Origin: JAJXWB01 sp046349215
GTDB lineage: Bacteria > Pseudomonadota > Alphaproteobacteria > Rhizobiales > Beijerinckiaceae
DNA: 64,000 bases
Direction: 5' to 3'
Assembly: GCA_046349215.1 (NCBI GenBank)
Contig: JAXMCV010000001.1
Location: forward strand, 620,001-684,000
Made by a program: the position numbers and the translations under genes. Below are positions 9,729-17,215 of the stretch, in pieces. The notes below the pieces were generated by a model. It saw only the letters and a list, made by a program, of their open reading frames with translations. It had not been told where the DNA came from and did not search any database. Numbering within the stretch: position 1 is the stretch's first letter; each line of letters starts with the position of its first letter.

Positions 9729-10601
9729 TCAGGAGTGCGGGGGCGCGAGCAGCGCGAGCGGGCTCTCGACGTCGCGGATCGTCTTGAGGGCAACGCGCGT
9801 GTAGATCGCCGTTGTGTCGAGCTTCCTGTGGCCGAGCAGCGTCTGGATGACGCGGATATCGACCTTCTGCTCCAGAAGATGCGTGGCGAAGCTGTGCCGC
9901 AGCGTGTGCATGGAGACGCGCTTGCCGAGCCTCGCGCTCGCCGCGGCGGCAACGCAGGCGCGGCTGAGCTGGCGTGAGGTGATCGGCTGGCCTGGCTGTT
10001 GGCCTGGGAACAGCCATCCCTTCGGCCGCTTCTCCCGCCACCACTGCCGTAACAGCGCGAGCAGATCGGGCGACAGCATGACATAGCGATCCTTGCGTCC
10101 CTTGCCCTGTTCGACGCGGATCAGCATCCGGGCGCTGTCGATATCCGAGACTTTGAGGTTGGCGATCTCGGAAACGCGCAGGCCGCAACCATAGGCGACG
10201 CTGAGCGCCGCCCGGTGCTTCAGGTTCGAGGCATGCGCCAGCAGCAGTGCGACCTCCTCCGGGCTCAATACGACGGGTAAGCGTTCGGGCGTCGAGATCC
10301 GCGCCATCCGATCGCCGAAGCCAGGGCGGCCGAGCGTCACATGGAAGAAGAACCGAAGGGCCGCGCAGGCCTGGTTCATTGTGGAGGCGCTCGCGCCGCT
10401 GGCCGCCATGTGCAGCTGGTAGCGACGCAGATCCTCCGGCTCGGCAAGGGCCGGCTTGCGGTCGATGAACGCCGCAAACATACGCACCTGCCGGACGTAG
10501 TCGCGCTTCGTCTGCTCGCCGAAACCGCGGATGGTCATGTCCTCGAGCATCCGCTGGCGAAGCGGGCTGACGGATCCTTGGGCATTGCTGTGGTCTTCCA
10601 T
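9729..10601 (-). CDS. Tyrosine recombinase/integrase carried by the IS91-type element
   Basis: This 290-residue protein has a SAM-like N-terminal core-binding domain (MTIRGFGEQTKRDYV region) and a full catalytic domain. The first Arg lies in GCGLRVSEI, the Lys in QGKGRKDRYV, the HxxR box in HTLRHSFATHLLE, and the final His and Tyr in LLGHRKLDTTAIYTRV. It ends 13 bp upstream of the transposase start, in the same direction. Some IS91 members in ISfinder are known to replace the usual small accessory ORF with such a recombinase. Its role there, for example resolving intermediates, is not settled. Confidence 0.92.
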   Translation of the reverse strand: MEDHSNAQGSVSPLRQRMLEDMTIRGFGEQTKRDYVRQVRMFAAFIDRKPALAEPEDLRRYQLHMAASGASASTMNQACAALRFFFHVTLGRPGFGDRMARISTPERLPVVLSPEEVALLLAHASNLKHRAALSVAYGCGLRVSEIANLKVSDIDSARMLIRVEQGKGRKDRYVMLSPDLLALLRQWWREKRPKGWLFPGQQPGQPITSRQLSRACVAAAASARLGKRVSMHTLRHSFATHLLEQKVDIRVIQTLLGHRKLDTTAIYTRVALKTIRDVESPLALLAPPHS

Positions 10602-10824
10602 GGGGCTCTCCCGTTCAAGAGAAACCCCACATGATCGTGCAATCCCGAGTGTCAGACCTCAGCCGCCCCCAATCGGGCAGCTCCTGCCGCGGAGCGGCTT
10701 CGTCCATCGACCGTTTCCGGACACGCGGGGTCAGACGACACTAGCGGTATGTGCAACGTGCAGCTTGTGGTCGGCCGGCTGTCGTGCAGATTTGAGGTGG
10801 GAACAGGGGCTTCGGATTACCTGA

Positions 10825-12349
10825 GTGAACAGACTTTCAAATATCAAGGCCTCCATCCATCGAAACCGCGGTGTGTGGCTCGTTGCAAGTTGTGTGGCCG
10901 TCGTTCATCTCGCGACCCAAGGCCGGTACGACGCCCACCGCAACGAACTGTACTTTCTCGCCTGCGGGTGGCGGCCTGATTTCGGGTATGTAGATCAGCC
11001 CCCGCTCGTTCCGCTGATCGCCGCAGCCACGCAAATATTCGGCGAGAGCATCTGTCTGCTGCGCCTGCCTGCAACGATCGCCGCCGTCGGGCTCGTGCTG
11101 CTGAATGCAGCCTTCGCGCGTCTGCTCGGTGGGGGACCACGCGCCGAAGCATTCGCCGCGCTTGCCGCCGGCCTCGCGCCGGGGTTGATGGGATTGGGTT
11201 CGAAGCTCACGACCTCGACATTCGAACCGATCGCATGGACCGCTGCTGCTTACCTGCTGACGCGCGCGATTCTCAAAGACCGCCCCCGGGACATCCTGAC
11301 TATGGGGCTGATCGCCGGTCTCGCGATGGAGGCCAAATGGGGCATTATGGCTGATCGGCCTTGCCATCGGTGTGATCGCCACGCCCGCCCGGCGGATCGT
11401 TCTGAAACCGCAGGTCTGGACGGGCGCAGCGATCGCTGTTGGGCTGGCTGCGCCGAACTTGATCTGGCAATGGGCGCACGGCTGGCCATTCTTCGACGTG
11501 ATCCTGCCGCATCTCGAAAGCCAGCGGGACTACGCGGGCAATCCCTGGCAGTTCGAATATCGGCAGGCGCTCTCGATGAATATCGTGCTCGCGCCGTTGC
11601 GGCTGGCCGGAGCAGTTGCGCCTTTTGTCATCGAAAGATTGCGGCCTGTCCGCAACCTTGCGATCGCGTTTCTGCTCACCAGCGCTTTCTATTGTCTTAA
11701 GCACGGCACCAACTACTATCTGTTCCCCGTCTATCCGACCATGTTTGTCGTGGGCGCGGTCGCGGTCGAACCGTTGTGGAAGTGGGCGCGCTGGACTTGG
11801 ATGACAGCGGCGATTGTCGTGAGCGCACAGGTCGCCCCGGTGGTTTTGCCGCTGCTCGATCCGCCGACGCTGCTGCACTACATGGATTTCATGAAGATCA
11901 AGCCGCGTCCGATTGAAGCGGCGAGCGTCGGCGCCCCGATCACCCACAGTTTCTCGGACGAATTGGGCTGGCGGGATATGGTGAAATCCGTTTCGGCCGC
12001 GTTTCACGCTTTGCCTGCAGAAGATCAGGCGAAGGTTGCGATCATCGCTTCAAACTACGGCGAAGCCGCCGCGCTCGATGTCTACGGCGCAGTCGAAGGC
12101 CTGCCCACGCCCGTCAGCGGCCATAATCAATACTGGCTGTGGGGCCCGCGCGGCCATGATGGTTCGGTCGTGCTCTACGTCGGTGGCAATGTCGAGCGGT
12201 GGCGCCCGCTTTGTCGAAGCATCGAGGTTGTGGGAACCTTCGGCGGTCCCTACGTGATGCCCTACGAGAACAATCGATCGATCGTCTTATGCCGGGGGAT
12301 GCGACGGCCGCTCGATGAAATGTGGCCGCGCATGAAGCGGTTTAGATAG
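10825..12349 (+). pseudogene. Glycosyltransferase family 39 (ArnT/PMT-like), single-base frameshift
   Basis: Two adjoining frames together encode one integral-membrane glycosyltransferase of about 507 residues. The first (from a GTG at 10825) carries the N-terminal GT-C region with the acidic loop GRYDAHRNELYFLACG and helices up to AKWGIM. The second frame continues with WLIGLAIGVIA and runs to 12349 through further helices and a C-terminal soluble part. Reading is restored if one extra A at 11347 is removed. Enzymes of this class move sugars from polyprenyl phosphates to lipids or proteins on the periplasmic side. The frameshift could be a genuine disabling mutation or a sequencing error. 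The IS91-type element ends about 80 bp upstream. Confidence 0.8.
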
Positions 12350-12639
12350 CCCGTTGCTTTGAAGCTCTCTTGCTGCCCGCACTTGGGACGGCCGCCGAGC
12401 GGCCACGCCCGATACCGGGCTTGGACATAGCCAAGAAGTTGAGCGACGCCGGGCTTCGCGCGACGCGCCAGCGGCAATAAATTTCACGCCTCAGTTCACT
12501 GAGGTCGAGGGCGGCCCGATGCGCTTCTTCGGCGCGAGGAAGGGGGCGATCAGCGAACGGAAGCACGTTACTGCGGCCTGCGCTAAAAAGCACGGGAAGT
12601 GATCAACGGGCCCGGGCGTTCGCGTCCTGGCGACCCCCG
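12350..12639. other. Intergenic region without a convincing gene
   Basis: This 290-bp stretch lies between the convergent glycosyltransferase pseudogene and the PAS gene. A minus-strand frame (12342-12593, 83 codons) contains a fairly normal-looking segment (LSELRREIYCRWRVARSPAS) but has a basic low-complexity tail and overlaps the pseudogene end. I do not count it as a gene. It may be the remnant of one. Confidence 0.3.
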
Positions 12640-13059
12640 CTAACCCCTCGTCGGAAAGACCCGAGGTGAGGCAGATGATGTCTCAAGTTCCATCCTGGCG
12701 ATGAATGAGTGAGTAGCCATCGACGTGACATCCACATGCGCAAGCGCGATATGATCGTCGTGTCTGGACCCGAGAACAACGAACCAGCGTTTGGCGCCGC
12801 TTGGCATGTGGCACGGATACCAGCGAGCGATTGAAGCGCGCCGTCCCGCCAATAGGTCTTTGAGTTCAACCAAGAACTCGGGGTTCACATCTTCACCGAC
12901 GCAAGCAGCCACATAGTCGGCGCCAATGCAAGAATTGGGATCCGCGAGACCATTTTCCCTCGCGAACATCTTCCAGCTCATGTTCACGTCAACGATTCGG
13001 CCGGTCAGATCGAGGATGGCAACATTGGCATAGAAATGGTTTGCGGAGGTCAGCAGCAT
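12640..13059 (-). CDS. Stand-alone PAS-domain protein
   Basis: This 139-residue protein is almost entirely a PAS fold of the type found in front of bacterial kinases and diguanylate cyclases. Visible landmarks are AILDLTGRIVDVNMSWKMFAREN, IGADYVAAC, LLAGRRASIARWYPCH and the strand HIALAHVDVTSM. No kinase, cyclase or DNA-binding part follows, so it may act as a free sensor or may be the remains of a longer sensor. It is transcribed away from the XRE-Crp/Fnr operon across a 258-bp spacer, and could share control with it. Confidence 0.7.
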   Translation of the reverse strand: MLLTSANHFYANVAILDLTGRIVDVNMSWKMFARENGLADPNSCIGADYVAACVGEDVNPEFLVELKDLLAGRRASIARWYPCHMPSGAKRWFVVLGSRHDDHIALAHVDVTSMATHSFIARMELETSSASPRVFPTRG

Positions 13060-13261
13060 ACAGTTTTCACGTGAGCCGGACGATTGAAAGACAATAGCGC
13101 CTCTTTCAGCTCGCCTCCACTGAAATCAAGCACTTGCTGAAAATATGAACGCCGTAGGAGCAGCTTGCGGCCGAAGATGAGCGATTGTGACCGGCGCTCG
13201 CACCGGCGTCCTGCATTGCGAATTTCGATCAGTTCAAAAGAACAGTTCAGGCGCTGACATT

Positions 13262-13275
13262 TTGACGAGGGTCAA
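13262..13275. promoter_or_regulatory. FixK/FNR-like box upstream of the XRE-Crp/Fnr operon
   Basis: TTGACGAGGGTCAA has perfect 5-bp inverted arms (TTGAC/GTCAA) and matches the FixK/FNR consensus core TTGA-N6-TCAA exactly. It sits 42 bp before the GTG start at 13318, a position suited to transcription control of the operon that itself encodes a Crp/Fnr regulator. Autoregulation is an inference. Confidence 0.6.
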
Positions 13276-13317
13276 TACGCTTCTCGTCTCGTCGGTCGTA
13301 TCCAAGGATGCATTTAG

Positions 13318-13689
13318 GTGCTTGCCGGCATGCAAGGCGATGACAAACTATTGCAGTGGTTGAAGGAAGGGCTTTCTCAGCCGGGATTGAGCCAGCGCGG
13401 ACTCGCGCGCGCCATCGCAATCGATCCTGCGTCGGTGACCCGTATGCTCCAGGGCCGGCGCAAGATGCGCCCGGAGGAAGTCGGCCCAATAGCGCGCTAC
13501 CTCGGCATTTCGCCACCTGGTGGCTGGATGCGATCGCAACGCTCGCAACTTCTCGGAATCGATCCTATCGACGTATCTCCCGAACTTCGGCCTGCAGTCG
13601 TCGCGAAAGCGATGGAGATGCAGATCGAGCCAACCGAGTTCGTCGATCGCGCTGTTCGTGCGGCGCTGCTGATCTGCGGCAAGAGCTGA
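13318..13689 (+). CDS. XRE-family helix-turn-helix protein
   Basis: This 123-residue protein has an N-terminal Cro/C1-type helix-turn-helix: GLSQRGLARAIAIDPASVTRMLQGRRKMRPEEVGPIARYLGI. It is followed by a roughly 50-residue tail (MRSQRSQLLGIDPIDVSPELRPAVV) with no recognised domain. The GTG start at 13318 is preceded by AAGGA at 9-nt spacing; an ATG at 13330 is the alternative. The stop lies 2 bp before the Crp/Fnr gene, so the two are co-transcribed and probably translationally coupled. The short form suggests a DNA-binding partner or regulator of the same promoter region rather than a phage repressor. Confidence 0.85.
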   Translation: MLAGMQGDDKLLQWLKEGLSQPGLSQRGLARAIAIDPASVTRMLQGRRKMRPEEVGPIARYLGISPPGGWMRSQRSQLLGIDPIDVSPELRPAVVAKAMEMQIEPTEFVDRAVRAALLICGKS

Positions 13690-13691
13690 AA

Positions 13692-14405
13692 ATGGGCCGG
13701 ATCGCGAGAACCAGCGAGCAAGATGTTGCGGACTGCGTGAATTGTCCTGTCCGGCTGGGATCGCTCGTAGCCAAATTTTCGGACGATCTCGCGTCGCTCG
13801 ATCTTCTTTCTACGATCCACAGCTTCAGGCCTCGACAGACGCTCTTCAACGAAGGCGAGAAGTCCCAGTGGGTGTTCTTGCTGACATCCGGCGTCGCGCG
13901 AACATTCAAGTCCACTCGCGACGGCAAGCAGCAAGGTCTTGGATTTGCGATGCCGGGTGACATCCTGGGCCTTGTAGGCGCGCCATTTCATGGGAAGACG
14001 GCCGAGGCGATATCGAACGTGACCGCTCGGCGAATAGGCCGCGATATTTTCGATAGGGCAATGCTCCTACGACCCGTCATGCTGGCCCATGTGTGGGCGC
14101 AAGCAGAGCGAACGATGAGCGCAGCTCATGAGCAAGCTGTGTCATTGGTGTGCCGGACCGCACAAGAGCGGCTCGCGGTATTCTTGATCGAACTGCGAAA
14201 CCGGCTTGGCTGTGTCTGTGACAGTAGGTCGCCGCTTCAAATTCCGATGCTGCAGCGGGATATTGCCGATCACATCGGGATTTCCCGGGAGGCGACCAGC
14301 CGCGCGTTCACGAACCTTGCAGAGCAAGGCATCCTGACCCTCGTTTCCGGCGGTGCGGTCATCGAGAATGCCGCCGCTTTGGAAGCGTTGGCGCAGATTT
14401 CATGA
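13692..14405 (+). CDS. Crp/Fnr-family transcription regulator with incomplete Cys motif
   Basis: This 237-residue protein has a cyclic-nucleotide-binding-type beta barrel (SFRPRQTLFNEGEKSQWVFLL, FAMPGDILGLVG), a dimerisation helix, and a C-terminal winged helix with IPMLQRDIADHIGISREATSRAF. The N-terminus has the pair C15/C18 in ADCVNCPVR. The third nearby Cys of oxygen-sensing FNR proteins is absent, since Val stands where CxxC-x5-C would place it. Other Cys lie in VCRTAQ and GCVCDS. It may therefore bind a different ligand, or an iron-sulfur cluster by another set. A FixK-like box precedes the operon and a related palindrome follows the gene. Confidence 0.88.
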   Translation: MGRIARTSEQDVADCVNCPVRLGSLVAKFSDDLASLDLLSTIHSFRPRQTLFNEGEKSQWVFLLTSGVARTFKSTRDGKQQGLGFAMPGDILGLVGAPFHGKTAEAISNVTARRIGRDIFDRAMLLRPVMLAHVWAQAERTMSAAHEQAVSLVCRTAQERLAVFLIELRNRLGCVCDSRSPLQIPMLQRDIADHIGISREATSRAFTNLAEQGILTLVSGGAVIENAAALEALAQIS

Positions 14406-14456
14406 CTGACAAAGACCGCCCCGGCGGAATTTCGCGCGGACGCAGGCGCTGGCTGA

Positions 14457-14470
14457 TTGTGTGCACACAA
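14457..14470. promoter_or_regulatory. Perfect 14-bp palindrome, Crp/Fnr-type geometry
   Basis: TTGTGTGCACACAA is a perfect palindrome with the 14-bp TTGxx-N4-xxCAA format of Crp/Fnr-family sites. It lies between the Crp/Fnr gene and the first micro-gene, 54 bp before the start at 14525. It is a plausible operator for the adjacent regulator. Confidence 0.5.
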
Positions 14471-14524
14471 ACATTTGATCCACGGCAATGATTACGCTCT
14501 GAAACGTGCCGAAGACTTCCCGCC

Positions 14525-14752
14525 ATGAAAATCGAGACTCCCACTCTCGATATAGCGCGGGCCATCGGACTCCGTGATCTGCAGGCGGTCTGCACCGGAT
14601 GCGGTCAGCGATTTGCCGTTCCTATTTCAGCTATCAACCTCCCGGGCCATACGCCGCTTGAATTGATCGGGGCGCTTCGGCAAATCTCCTGTGACGAATG
14701 CTCAGCCCCGAGCGAAATCGACGTGAGCGCGATCGGGTTCGGCCCGCCATGA
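14525..14752 (+). CDS. Small protein with two CxxC pairs (zinc-ribbon-like), 75 aa
   Basis: The 75-residue product begins MKIETPTLDIARAIG and carries CTGC near residue 23 and CDEC near residue 51. This spacing is typical of small zinc ribbons. There is no signal peptide. The stop overlaps the next start by ATGA, and the group follows a perfect palindrome and the Crp/Fnr gene. I do not recognise a named family; a zinc-binding regulatory or structural role is inferred from the cysteines only. Confidence 0.65.
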   Translation: MKIETPTLDIARAIGLRDLQAVCTGCGQRFAVPISAINLPGHTPLELIGALRQISCDECSAPSEIDVSAIGFGPP

Positions 14753-14901
14753 TTGAATCGTTCAAACCGAAAGCAGCAGCAGTTGAGTCCAGTCGTCTTT
14801 GGCAGCCTGCCGCCTTTGTGGTCATCGTTCTTCTGTCTACCGCGTTACTGGGAGCAATCTTGTCGCTCGCGTGGCTGACACTGGGACTTTCGAGCAGATG
14901 A
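14749..14901 (+). CDS. Single-span membrane micro-protein, 50 aa
   Basis: The 50-residue product MIESFKPKAAAVESSRLW... has one hydrophobic segment (AAFVVIVLLSTALLGAILSL, residues 22-41) and a short tail. The basic N-terminus suggests N-in topology. The start overlaps the previous stop (ATGA) and its own stop overlaps the next start (ATGATGA), the pattern of translationally coupled genes. Function unknown. Confidence 0.5.
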   Translation: MIESFKPKAAAVESSRLWQPAAFVVIVLLSTALLGAILSLAWLTLGLSSR

Positions 14902-15017
14902 TACCTTACGTCTCCTGGATATGTGGCGCGGGCCGACAGGCGGTCAATGCCAGCGATCCGGAGTGGCAACCAATCGTGAAGGATTGTCCGCCAGCATTGC
15001 AAAGTCGAATCGTGTAG
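14898..15017 (+). CDS. Micro-protein, 39 aa
   Basis: The frame ATGATACCTTACGTC... encodes MIPYVSWICGAGRQAVNAS and ends ...QSRIV, 39 residues with two Cys. It overlaps the membrane micro-gene stop and ends about 35 bp before a strong terminator, as a last gene of a transcript would. Coding status rests only on the overlap pattern and the terminator position. Confidence 0.4.
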   Translation: MIPYVSWICGAGRQAVNASDPEWQPIVKDCPPALQSRIV

Positions 15018-15052
15018 CCGGCGTTCTCCAGCGCAGGTTTGGTCGACTTGTG

Positions 15053-15094
15053 AACGGGCCGTCTCCTCCCCCGAGGCGGCCCGTTTCGCTTTTG
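15053..15094 (+). terminator. Rho-independent terminator after the micro-gene group
   Basis: A hairpin with nine-base arms (AACGGGCCG against CGGCCCGTT) is followed by TCGCTTTT. It closes the plus-strand transcript that starts near 13300 or 14480. Confidence 0.8.
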
Positions 15095-15274
15095 AGCCGC
15101 AGCCGCATGAACGAGTCACTCCCGGTGATTTGGTCCTAGGAGCGGGGAGACCCGCCCCACGGGGGCATCGCGTTGCCCCTTATGGCCTGCTGCAGATTTC
15201 GTGATTCGGGCGTGGACTGCAGCGTCCGCTTTCCGCCCTTCCCGGCCATTGCGAACGTCTGCAGCGGGGCGCTC

Positions 15275-16063
15275 TTACCGCTCGCTCTTCATCCCGCCCG
15301 GTTCGAGCAACGGCCCATTGCGCATCGCGACGATGGCATCCCATGCCGCGCGCGGCGTATCGGCAAAGGAAAACAGGGCAAGATCCTCGCGCGCGATCAT
15401 GCCCTCGTCGGCAAGACGTTCGAAATTGACGACGCCGCGCCAGTAGCCTTCGTCGAACAGGATGATCGGGATGTCCCTGCCCTTGCCGGTCTGGCGCAAT
15501 GTCATCACCTCGAACAATTCATCGAACGTGCCGAAGCCGCCGGGAAACGCGACCAGCGCGTTGGCGCGCATCGCCAGATGCATCTTGCGCATAGCGAAAT
15601 AGTGAAAGCGAAACGTCAGGTCGGGCGTAGTAAAGGGATTTGGCTGTTGCTCGTGCGGCAGGGTGATGTTGAAGCCGATGGTCGGCGCGCCGGCGTCATA
15701 GGCGCCGCGATTGGCGGCTTCCATCAGGCCTGGCCCGCCGCCGGTGGCGATCACGTTCTCCCGACCGCCTTCGAACGCGAACTTGGCGCCTCCCTCCAGC
15801 GAGACGATGCGGCCGAAATCGCGGGCGGCGGCGTACCAGCCCGCCTGGCGCGCCGCGCCGCCCTCTCTCGCGCGCGCAGACCCGAAGCAGACGATGGTCG
15901 AGTTCACCTTCCAGGCGCGCAAGGCTTCCTCGGCCTTCTCGTATTCGAGCTGGAAACGCAGCCCGCGCATCGAATCGCCGAGCAGGAAATCCTGGTCGAG
16001 CGCCGGAATGCGATAGGAGGGCGAGGCGATCTGCGCGGCGTTGGAGGGCCTTGTCGTATCCAT
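15275..16063 (-). CDS. LOG-family protein (TIGR00730), long form
   Basis: This 262-residue protein belongs to the lysine decarboxylase-like/LOG family, whose characterised members release the base from cytokinin riboside 5'-monophosphates or related nucleotides. The signature PGGFGTFDELFEV is present, and the nucleotide-binding GGGPGLMEAANRGA precedes it. It has an N-terminal extension of about 55 residues not seen in the short LOG form (a second copy is at 37283). The local physiological substrate is not known. It is divergent from the LysE gene across about 80 bp. Confidence 0.88.
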   Translation of the reverse strand: MDTTRPSNAAQIASPSYRIPALDQDFLLGDSMRGLRFQLEYEKAEEALRAWKVNSTIVCFGSARAREGGAARQAGWYAAARDFGRIVSLEGGAKFAFEGGRENVIATGGGPGLMEAANRGAYDAGAPTIGFNITLPHEQQPNPFTTPDLTFRFHYFAMRKMHLAMRANALVAFPGGFGTFDELFEVMTLRQTGKGRDIPIILFDEGYWRGVVNFERLADEGMIAREDLALFSFADTPRAAWDAIVAMRNGPLLEPGGMKSER

Positions 16064-16140
16064 CGTGCGTCTCCCACGGCGACGCTCGGCAATGCGGCTG
16101 CGGCGCCCTATTCTCCCTGTCGCACAAGCAGCAGGGTTTC

Positions 16141-16746
16141 ATGTCGAGCGAACTCTATATCGGCTTCGTGGCAGCGGCGACGGCGCTGGTCGCCATGCCC
16201 GGTCCGAACGTGGCGCTGATCGTCGCCAACGCCATGAAGCATGGCCCACGCGCCGGCCTGACGACCGTTGCGGGAACCGCGACCGCCATCGCCATTCAAC
16301 TGGCGCTGACGGTGCTCGGCGCCTCGGCCATTCTCGCACTGATGGCCGACTGGTTCTCGATCCTGCGATGGATCGGGGTGGCCTATCTCGTCTGGCTGGG
16401 ACTGCGCGCCTGGAACGCGCCGGTCGAGGATCTGGGCGCCTCCGGCGCTGTCCCTCGCGACTTCTACATGCGGGGGCTTCTCGTCTCGATCTCCAATCCC
16501 AAGACATTGTTGTTCTTCGGCGCTTTCCTGCCGCAATTCGTGACGCCGGGTCCCGACGAAACGGGGCAGCTGGCGCTCCTCGCCGTCACGTTTTTCGTCC
16601 TTTCGAGCTTCGGCGATTCTCTCTGGGCGCTGTTTGCTGGGCGACTGGCGCGCTTCCTGAAGATCGACGGACGAATCCGCAATCGTGCGACCGGCGGTCT
16701 GCTGATCGGCGCGGGGCTTGGCCTTGCCCTGGCGCGGAGGCCTTGA
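16141..16746 (+). CDS. LysE/RhtB-family amino-acid exporter
   Basis: This 201-residue membrane protein starts MSSELYIGFVAAATALVAMPGPNVALIVAN. It has the PGPN motif and a later SISNPKTLLFFGAFLPQF segment typical of LysE/RhtB exporters. Six hydrophobic stretches are visible. Such proteins export amino acids or related small metabolites; the substrate cannot be read from sequence. The stop overlaps the next start as TGATG. Confidence 0.9.
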   Translation: MSSELYIGFVAAATALVAMPGPNVALIVANAMKHGPRAGLTTVAGTATAIAIQLALTVLGASAILALMADWFSILRWIGVAYLVWLGLRAWNAPVEDLGASGAVPRDFYMRGLLVSISNPKTLLFFGAFLPQFVTPGPDETGQLALLAVTFFVLSSFGDSLWALFAGRLARFLKIDGRIRNRATGGLLIGAGLGLALARRP

Positions 16747-17162
16747 TGCGTCAGGCGGTCGGCGAAATCTCGGTCGCGACGCGCGGACAGGCGCTCTATG
16801 AGGTTACCCGCGAAATCGAGGGGTGGCTTCGCGCGCAGACGCCGCGTGACGGCTTGCTGACGATCTTCTGCCGGCACACGTCCGCCTCGCTGGTCATACA
16901 GGAGAACGCCGACCCGAGCGTGCTGCGCGACCTGAACGCCGCCTTCGCCCGTCTGGCCCCGGAAGGCGTGCGTTACGAACACGATACCGAGGGGCCGGAC
17001 GACATGCCCGCGCACATCCGCGCCGCCCTGACCCAGACCTCGCTTTCCATCCCCGTGGCAGGTGGAAAGGCGATGCTCGGAACCTGGCAGGGCGTCTACC
17101 TGTTCGAGCATCGCCGGGCGGCGCATCGGCGCCATTTGGCGCTTCACTATGTGGGCTCGTGA
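16746..17162 (+). CDS. YjbQ/UPF0047-family protein
   Basis: This 138-residue protein begins MRQAVGEISVATRGQALYEVT and contains FCRHTSASLVIQENADP, the segment defining the YjbQ family. The family has weak thiamine-phosphate synthase activity in vitro, but its cellular role is unclear. The C-terminal GTWQGVYLFEHR is also conserved. Its ATG overlaps the lysE-type stop, and its own TGA overlaps an in-frame GTG upstream of the GST start, so all three may form one transcript. Confidence 0.88.
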   Translation: MRQAVGEISVATRGQALYEVTREIEGWLRAQTPRDGLLTIFCRHTSASLVIQENADPSVLRDLNAAFARLAPEGVRYEHDTEGPDDMPAHIRAALTQTSLSIPVAGGKAMLGTWQGVYLFEHRRAAHRRHLALHYVGS

Positions 17163-17215
17163 AAGTTGATCCGGCGGCGACGCCATGCATCATGGCCGCA
17201 GGAGCTGCTCCGTTG

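Larger units (their letters stand above)
8272..10744 (-). mobile_element. IS91-family element with accessory tyrosine recombinase (ends inferred)
   Basis: The segment holds an HUH-type IS91 transposase (8477-9715) and an upstream tyrosine recombinase (9729-10601). Ends were inferred by comparing the flanks. Plus strand from 8272 and minus strand from 10744 share three blocks in order: GTGTCG, GTGTC, and CGGTCG followed by TGGAYGA, with gaps of a few bases. The left end directly abuts GAAC at 8268-8271. On the transposase strand this is GTTC after the origin end, the known IS91 target preference. No target duplication is expected, since IS91 elements transpose by a rolling-circle route. Gene content is certain; the exact ends could be off by some bases. 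Confidence 0.7.

Noticed and set aside
9716..10084. N-terminal extension of the transposase frame by 123 codons
   Set aside because: The extension is Ser/Arg-rich, antisense-like over the recombinase gene, and the family start is at 9715.
12342..12593. Minus-strand frame of 83 codons after the glycosyltransferase pseudogene
   Set aside because: Part of it looks protein-like, but the tail is low-complexity and there is no clear ribosome site; at most a remnant.
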